Positions 60,511-64,000 of a stretch of DNA of 64,000 nucleotides are shown one piece after another; within the stretch, counting starts at the first letter, position 1, and each line of letters opens with the position of its first letter. The DNA lies in assembly GCA_012103475.1 (NCBI GenBank), contig WLWS01000001.1, positions 124,001 to 188,000 on the forward strand. The letters run 5' to 3'. The notes under the pieces are model-generated. The model was not told where the DNA came from. It worked only from the letters and a program-made list of their open reading frames with translations, and did no database searches. The position numbers and the translations under genes were made by a program. The stretch comes from Gammaproteobacteria bacterium. Its GTDB lineage: Bacteria > Pseudomonadota > Gammaproteobacteria > Eutrophobiales > Eutrophobiaceae.

Positions 60511-61575
60511 CTACCAGTTAGTTGGTTTGGATTTTCCTGTTTGCTCAACTCGACAATCGGCGAGTAAGCAAAGTAATTCAAAAAAGAGGGCTGCTGCTGT
60601 ATGTGCAGAGATTTCTGCTGGATCCCGGTTAGGATTCAATTCAACCATATCAGCCCCGATTATGTTGAGTCCACGTGCACCATGAATAATATCTCTTACT
60701 TGTCGCGGCATTAGTCCGAAAGGCTCTGGACCGGTGGTACCCATCATTACGCTGCTATCCAGACCGTCAACATCAAGGGAAATATAGGCTTTGTCCTTAC
60801 CCACAACTTCGCGTGCTTTGTCGATGACGTAAGCCGTGCCTTTATCAAAAACTTCGTCGGCAGTAATCACTGTCATACCGCTGTCGTGAGAAAACTCCCA
60901 GAGAAAAATCGACCGTCCCCTAATACCGATCTGAACCGTTCGCTCAGGATCGATGTAGCCGTTAATAACCGCATGTCGAAACAAAGAGCCATCATTCACC
61001 GTATCGCCACCCCAGGTGGCCATGGTGTCGCAATGCGCATCAATATGAATTAGACCAAAACTGTCATCGTGGGCAGTAGACAATCCCTTTAAGGCACCAA
61101 AGGATGTTGTGTGCTCGCCACCGCAATTTAAGGTATACAAATCAGCTTCGCCCAATTGTTGAAAGACGCCTGCGATATCTTCCAGCCTCACTGTCAAATC
61201 CGTAGCTGACCATTGCACATCACCGTAGTCGATAATGCTGGTCTGCTCGAAAGGAATATGACCAGTGGTATCGTTGACCGGTCCATAGTTACGCGAGCAT
61301 TCACGTATCGCTTTTGGTCCGTGCCTCGCGCCAGCCAGTCCAATAGCACCCAAATCCAGTGGGCTGCCGACCATGGCGATGTCCACATTATCAAGGTCCT
61401 GCCTGTGAGGGGCCTGAAAAAAACCCGGGTGGGCTAAAAAACCAGTCGTATCCAGGTTATAACCCTGTGGTGTCGCTCGTTCGAAAAAGCCGGTAATTGC
61501 CTTGTTACTGAAATCGAAAGCCTTTTTGTCGAGCAGCCTGTATTTTTCCAGACGCTCGTCGTTTACTTTTGCCAT
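60511..61575 (-). CDS. Agmatinase/ureohydrolase family enzyme
   Basis: 354 residues. The di-manganese ligands are present as His155 (G-G-E-H-T), Asp179/His181/Asp183 (I-D-A-H-C-D) and Asp268/Asp270 (S-L-D-V-D-G). G-G-E-H-T and D-G-L-D-S replace the more usual G-G-D-H-S and D-G-L-D-P, so substrate preference may differ from agmatine (for example another guanidino acid or amine). It cleaves urea from its substrate. It is the first gene of the five-gene operon, with TetR operator copy 3 in its promoter. Confidence 0.92.
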   Translation of the reverse strand: MAKVNDERLEKYRLLDKKAFDFSNKAITGFFERATPQGYNLDTTGFLAHPGFFQAPHRQDLDNVDIAMVGSPLDLGAIGLAGARHGPKAIRECSRNYGPVNDTTGHIPFEQTSIIDYGDVQWSATDLTVRLEDIAGVFQQLGEADLYTLNCGGEHTTSFGALKGLSTAHDDSFGLIHIDAHCDTMATWGGDTVNDGSLFRHAVINGYIDPERTVQIGIRGRSIFLWEFSHDSGMTVITADEVFDKGTAYVIDKAREVVGKDKAYISLDVDGLDSSVMMGTTGPEPFGLMPRQVRDIIHGARGLNIIGADMVELNPNRDPAEISAHTAAALFFELLCLLADCRVEQTGKSKPTNW

Positions 61576-61607
61576 ATCAGGCCCTCTTCACGGGGTGAGT
61601 GAAAATA

Positions 61608-61631
61608 ATTAGTCAAGTTTACTCGACTATA
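61608..61631. promoter_or_regulatory. Predicted TetR operator, copy 3
   Basis: ATTAGTCAA, six bases (GTTTAC), TCGACTATA. The 17 bp at 61610-61626 are the exact reverse complement of 55227-55243. It lies in the 116-nt divergent region between the ureohydrolase operon (start 61575) and the MFS gene (61692), so one site can serve both. Confidence 0.78.
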
Positions 61632-61691
61632 TGCTAAAGTCAATCCAGCACCTTTGGAAACTATTACGCGCCAATAACCAGTAATTAGTCT

Positions 61692-62828
61692 ATGAAAAGC
61701 GAACTCGACCTGCGTAGTTGCCTGAGTAGTTTTGCCGCCATTTATGGTGTCGGCTACTTGTCCTATATGCTCATGCCATTGCAAATTGGCGCCTTGATCG
61801 AGTCACTAGGCTTGAACGAAGCTGAAGCTGGAGTAATTGCCACAAGCGAACTAATAGCCCTGGCCGTTTCGCTTTTTGTTATTGCACCGAAAATCGCTAG
61901 ATACAGTAAACGTCAACTTGGGATGGTCGGTGTCTGCCTGGTGATCATCGGCCACAGCCTGTCTGCCAGTTCTGATTCCTACACAACACTCCTGATTTAC
62001 AGAGTTCTTACTGGAATCGGTGCGGGTATGGTTCTGGCTGCCGGTAATGCCGTTGTCGCCGCAAGCATCAATCCTCAACGTCTGTTTGCTGTTGTCTTGA
62101 CGGTCGGTCAACTGCAAGCCGCCTGCCTGTTGTTTGTCATGCCCGAATTCACCATTCGTTGGGGACATAGCGGTGCTTACGGATTTCTCGCTGGCTGGAC
62201 CTGTCTCATGCTTTTTTTCCTGACCCTCTTGCCCGGGCGTCAATCTCATGCAGAAGAATCTCATTCCACAATAATCAGCATTGACTGGAAAATCCTGTTA
62301 TTGCCCACCGTCCTGGCAATGATGCTGGTTGGCACCAGTGATTCATCACTATGGACTTTTCAGGAACGTATTGCCAGATCGCTCGGACTGGAAGAGGCGA
62401 CCATTGGCCTGGTGCTCGGCGCTGCACTAATCAGTGGCGTACTAGGTGCCGCGACATCTGCGGTGATTGGTAACAGATTAGGTAAGGGTTTGCCTGTGGC
62501 GATCAGCATGTCCTGGATGGCAATGTGCTATTTACTGATAACAGTAACGAAAAACCCTGCAATCTATATTGCGGCAGAACTGTCATATCTATTCGCTTAT
62601 GGTTTTGCCATTCCCTACCTGTTCGGAATAAATGCTGAGCTCGACAAAAGTGGTGGCGCGATGGTCGCTGCGAACGCCTGTAACCTGACAGGGAATGCAA
62701 TCGGGCCGGTCTGTGCGGGTTACCTTATTGTTAGCGGTGGGTATCCGGCAATTGGGATTGGCATAGCGATGTTGACTCTGACCGCTATGCTTATGTTTCT
62801 GATGGTTCTTAAGAAAAATGCCCTTTAA
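61692..62828 (+). CDS. MFS transporter divergent from the ureohydrolase operon
   Basis: 378 residues with about twelve helices. It belongs to the same subfamily as the MFS protein at 52568 (shared W-x-F-x-E-R and following glycine pattern). It shares the promoter region and TetR operator copy 3 with the ureohydrolase operon, so it is the likely importer or exporter of the pathway substrate. It converges on another MFS gene with a 16-nt gap. Confidence 0.92.
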   Translation: MKSELDLRSCLSSFAAIYGVGYLSYMLMPLQIGALIESLGLNEAEAGVIATSELIALAVSLFVIAPKIARYSKRQLGMVGVCLVIIGHSLSASSDSYTTLLIYRVLTGIGAGMVLAAGNAVVAASINPQRLFAVVLTVGQLQAACLLFVMPEFTIRWGHSGAYGFLAGWTCLMLFFLTLLPGRQSHAEESHSTIISIDWKILLLPTVLAMMLVGTSDSSLWTFQERIARSLGLEEATIGLVLGAALISGVLGAATSAVIGNRLGKGLPVAISMSWMAMCYLLITVTKNPAIYIAAELSYLFAYGFAIPYLFGINAELDKSGGAMVAANACNLTGNAIGPVCAGYLIVSGGYPAIGIGIAMLTLTAMLMFLMVLKKNAL

Positions 62829-62844
62829 TGACCACGCCCAGGTA

Positions 62845-64000
62845 CTAGCTATCGATTTCTTTGCCAGTAGCTAAGTAGCGATCATAAGGGGCAAGAAAAG
62901 CAAATAGTACAATTGCACTGATCATCAAACCGAAAGAAATAAAATGTATTTGTGTGTAGTCACCATTTGCGACAAAAGACCGACCAAAAAATGCCGGCCC
63001 GGCACCAGATCCCAGTATGTAAAAGCTGAAGATAGTACTGAATATTGAGGCAAAATTTTTCATACCGAAATAACGACTAACCATGTAGGCCATCAGATCA
63101 CCCTCTGTTCCCAGACCAAAGCCGATTAAAACGGCTGCGAGAAAATACAGCGGCAGAGAGTTCGTGAAAATAATCAGAAGAATACTTAAGGATGCGAAGC
63201 TGAAAATCACCATAGCCAGTCGCGGTGCGAATACATAATCCAGAAAATAACCAACTATTAGTCTCGATGCGCCCATACTCAGGCCAACTGATGAAGCAAC
63301 AATTGCCGCGGTAGAAGACTCAATACCGCGATCGATCAACAAAGGGACCATGTGAATAAGCGTTCCCTGTAGAGCGAATGCCAGAGCGGGAACAATATAA
63401 ATCATCAACCAGAATGCCGGCGTTTTTGCCGCCTGTTTTAAACTCAGGCTGGTACTTTGTTCTTCAACCGACTCCTTATCTACACCCCGTTTCTTGTCTC
63501 CATCAACTTCTAAACCAACATCCTGAGGCTTATCTATAACCAGAAATAATACTGATGGCAGGGCGACCAGAAACATAAACAGGGCTATGCAGTAGTATCC
63601 TGCTTTCCAGCCAGCCGCGTTTACCGCCATATCGGTTATCAATGGCGCCAGAAAAAAACCGAGGCCCATGCCACAGGCATTGATACCGATAAACAGGCCT
63701 CTCCGTCGATCGAACCAGCTTGCAATAACCCTTGCATAGCCGCTGGTGTTTGTCGGGCCACCTACGATTGATGCCAGAACCAGCATGGTATAGAACAGAG
63801 GCAAAGCGGTAATGTAAAGCGGCCCAGTCGCTACTACGAATATTGACAATAAAACAGAAACTATAAGTACACGACGGGCGCCAAACTTGTCTATCAGAAA
63901 ACCCGAAGTCAGCAGACCAAAAACAATGCCAAAAGATATCAGCGTCGCACCATAGGATATTTCGTCTCTGGCCCAGCCAAACTCCTCAGAGAGCGGTTTT
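62845..64000 (-). CDS. MFS transporter (monocarboxylate-porter-like), 5' end outside window
   Basis: The frame is open from 64000 down to the stop at 62845 (385 codons visible). A TTG at 63849 is not a true start, because the preceding 50 codons encode clear MFS sequence (F-G-W-A-R-D-E-I-S-Y-G-A and L-I-D-K-F-G-A-R-R-V-L). The W-x-R-x-x-I/D and D-K-F-G-A-R-R segments fit the monocarboxylate/OFA branch. A central hydrophilic loop separates the two six-helix halves. The start codon lies beyond the window. Confidence 0.9.
   Translation of the reverse strand, partial: KPLSEEFGWARDEISYGATLISFGIVFGLLTSGFLIDKFGARRVLIVSVLLSIFVVATGPLYITALPLFYTMLVLASIVGGPTNTSGYARVIASWFDRRRGLFIGINACGMGLGFFLAPLITDMAVNAAGWKAGYYCIALFMFLVALPSVLFLVIDKPQDVGLEVDGDKKRGVDKESVEEQSTSLSLKQAAKTPAFWLMIYIVPALAFALQGTLIHMVPLLIDRGIESSTAAIVASSVGLSMGASRLIVGYFLDYVFAPRLAMVIFSFASLSILLIIFTNSLPLYFLAAVLIGFGLGTEGDLMAYMVSRYFGMKNFASIFSTIFSFYILGSGAGPAFFGRSFVANGDYTQIHFISFGLMISAIVLFAFLAPYDRYLATGKEIDS

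Noticed and set aside
63850-64000. Treating 63849 as the start of the last MFS gene
   Set aside because: The codon is TTG inside clear MFS sequence and the frame stays open to the window end, so the gene is partial.

Overview
The window looks like a chromosomal segment of a marine-type, aerobic, heterotrophic gammaproteobacterium. The grounds are FolX/FolE proteins of gammaproteobacterial type, a TonB-dependent receptor with a typical N-terminus, the DUF1365/Cfa/DUF2878/DUF1295 lipid cassette, secreted DUF6152-type proteins, and many SDR, MFS, Rieske, PQQ and class V PLP enzymes. The base composition appears moderate and even. I see no rRNA, tRNA, CRISPR array, IS element, integrase or prophage gene, and no gene-free stretch longer than about 300 bases. 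Genus and species cannot be told from this window.

Layout. (1) 1-7530, minus strand: a response regulator and histidine kinase run without a visible terminator into a desaturase, FAD oxidoreductase, DUF1365, cyclopropane-fatty-acid-synthase-like methyltransferase, DUF2878 and DUF1295 genes. This is a membrane-lipid modification operon that appears to be under two-component control. folX-folE (7725-8818) diverges from it. (2) 9016-18476: a plus-strand trio (two paralogous exported proteins around a DUF6152 protein) converges on a long minus-strand run. That run holds a PQQ dehydrogenase, polysaccharide deacetylase, C45 Ntn-acyltransferase, Tat-exported class V PLP enzyme, HupE/UreJ-like membrane protein, membrane-anchored protein and two DUF6644-like membrane proteins. 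It is the part least explained by known systems. (3) 18610-21937: an SDR and a TonB-dependent receptor, ending in a strong terminator. (4) 22004-34974: a catabolic island. A GntR regulator with a perfect doubled-palindrome operator faces a UbiD-type decarboxylase, hydantoinase/oxoprolinase A and B (B is split) and a DAO-type FAD oxidase. A MetE-like methyltransferase, Rieske oxygenase, AraC regulator and molybdopterin oxidoreductase follow. (5) 35057-38035: a lipoprotein amidohydrolase and a RarD-like permease. (6) 38041-43126, minus strand: a TPR lipoprotein (frameshifted), a MauG/CCP-type di-heme peroxidase, a beta-helix/cytochrome c fusion, a fatty acid hydroxylase and a small exported protein, with a divergent TetR gene. 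(7) 43975-53746: a broken DUF488 gene, a second class V PLP enzyme, a 1548-residue multi-PAS GGDEF-EAL protein, an aspartate-dehydrogenase-like/YkvI-like pair and an MFS gene. (8) 53735-64000: TetR plus SDR, a divergent SDR, then a minus-strand operon of ureohydrolase, class III aminotransferase, PLP decarboxylase, SRPBCC protein and LDH2-type dehydrogenase. A divergent MFS gene and a partial second MFS gene close the window.

Two observations tie regions together. First, the same 24-bp operator-like palindrome (ATA-S-TCGA, six bases, then its mirror) lies in the promoters of the TetR gene at 43303, the TetR/SDR pair at 55 kb and the ureohydrolase/MFS pair at 61.6 kb. The two TetR proteins are clear paralogues, so a local regulon is likely. 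Second, three genes are broken by tiny indels: one G missing from a G-run twice, and a TG dinucleotide duplicated once. Either recent gene decay or sequence error could explain these.
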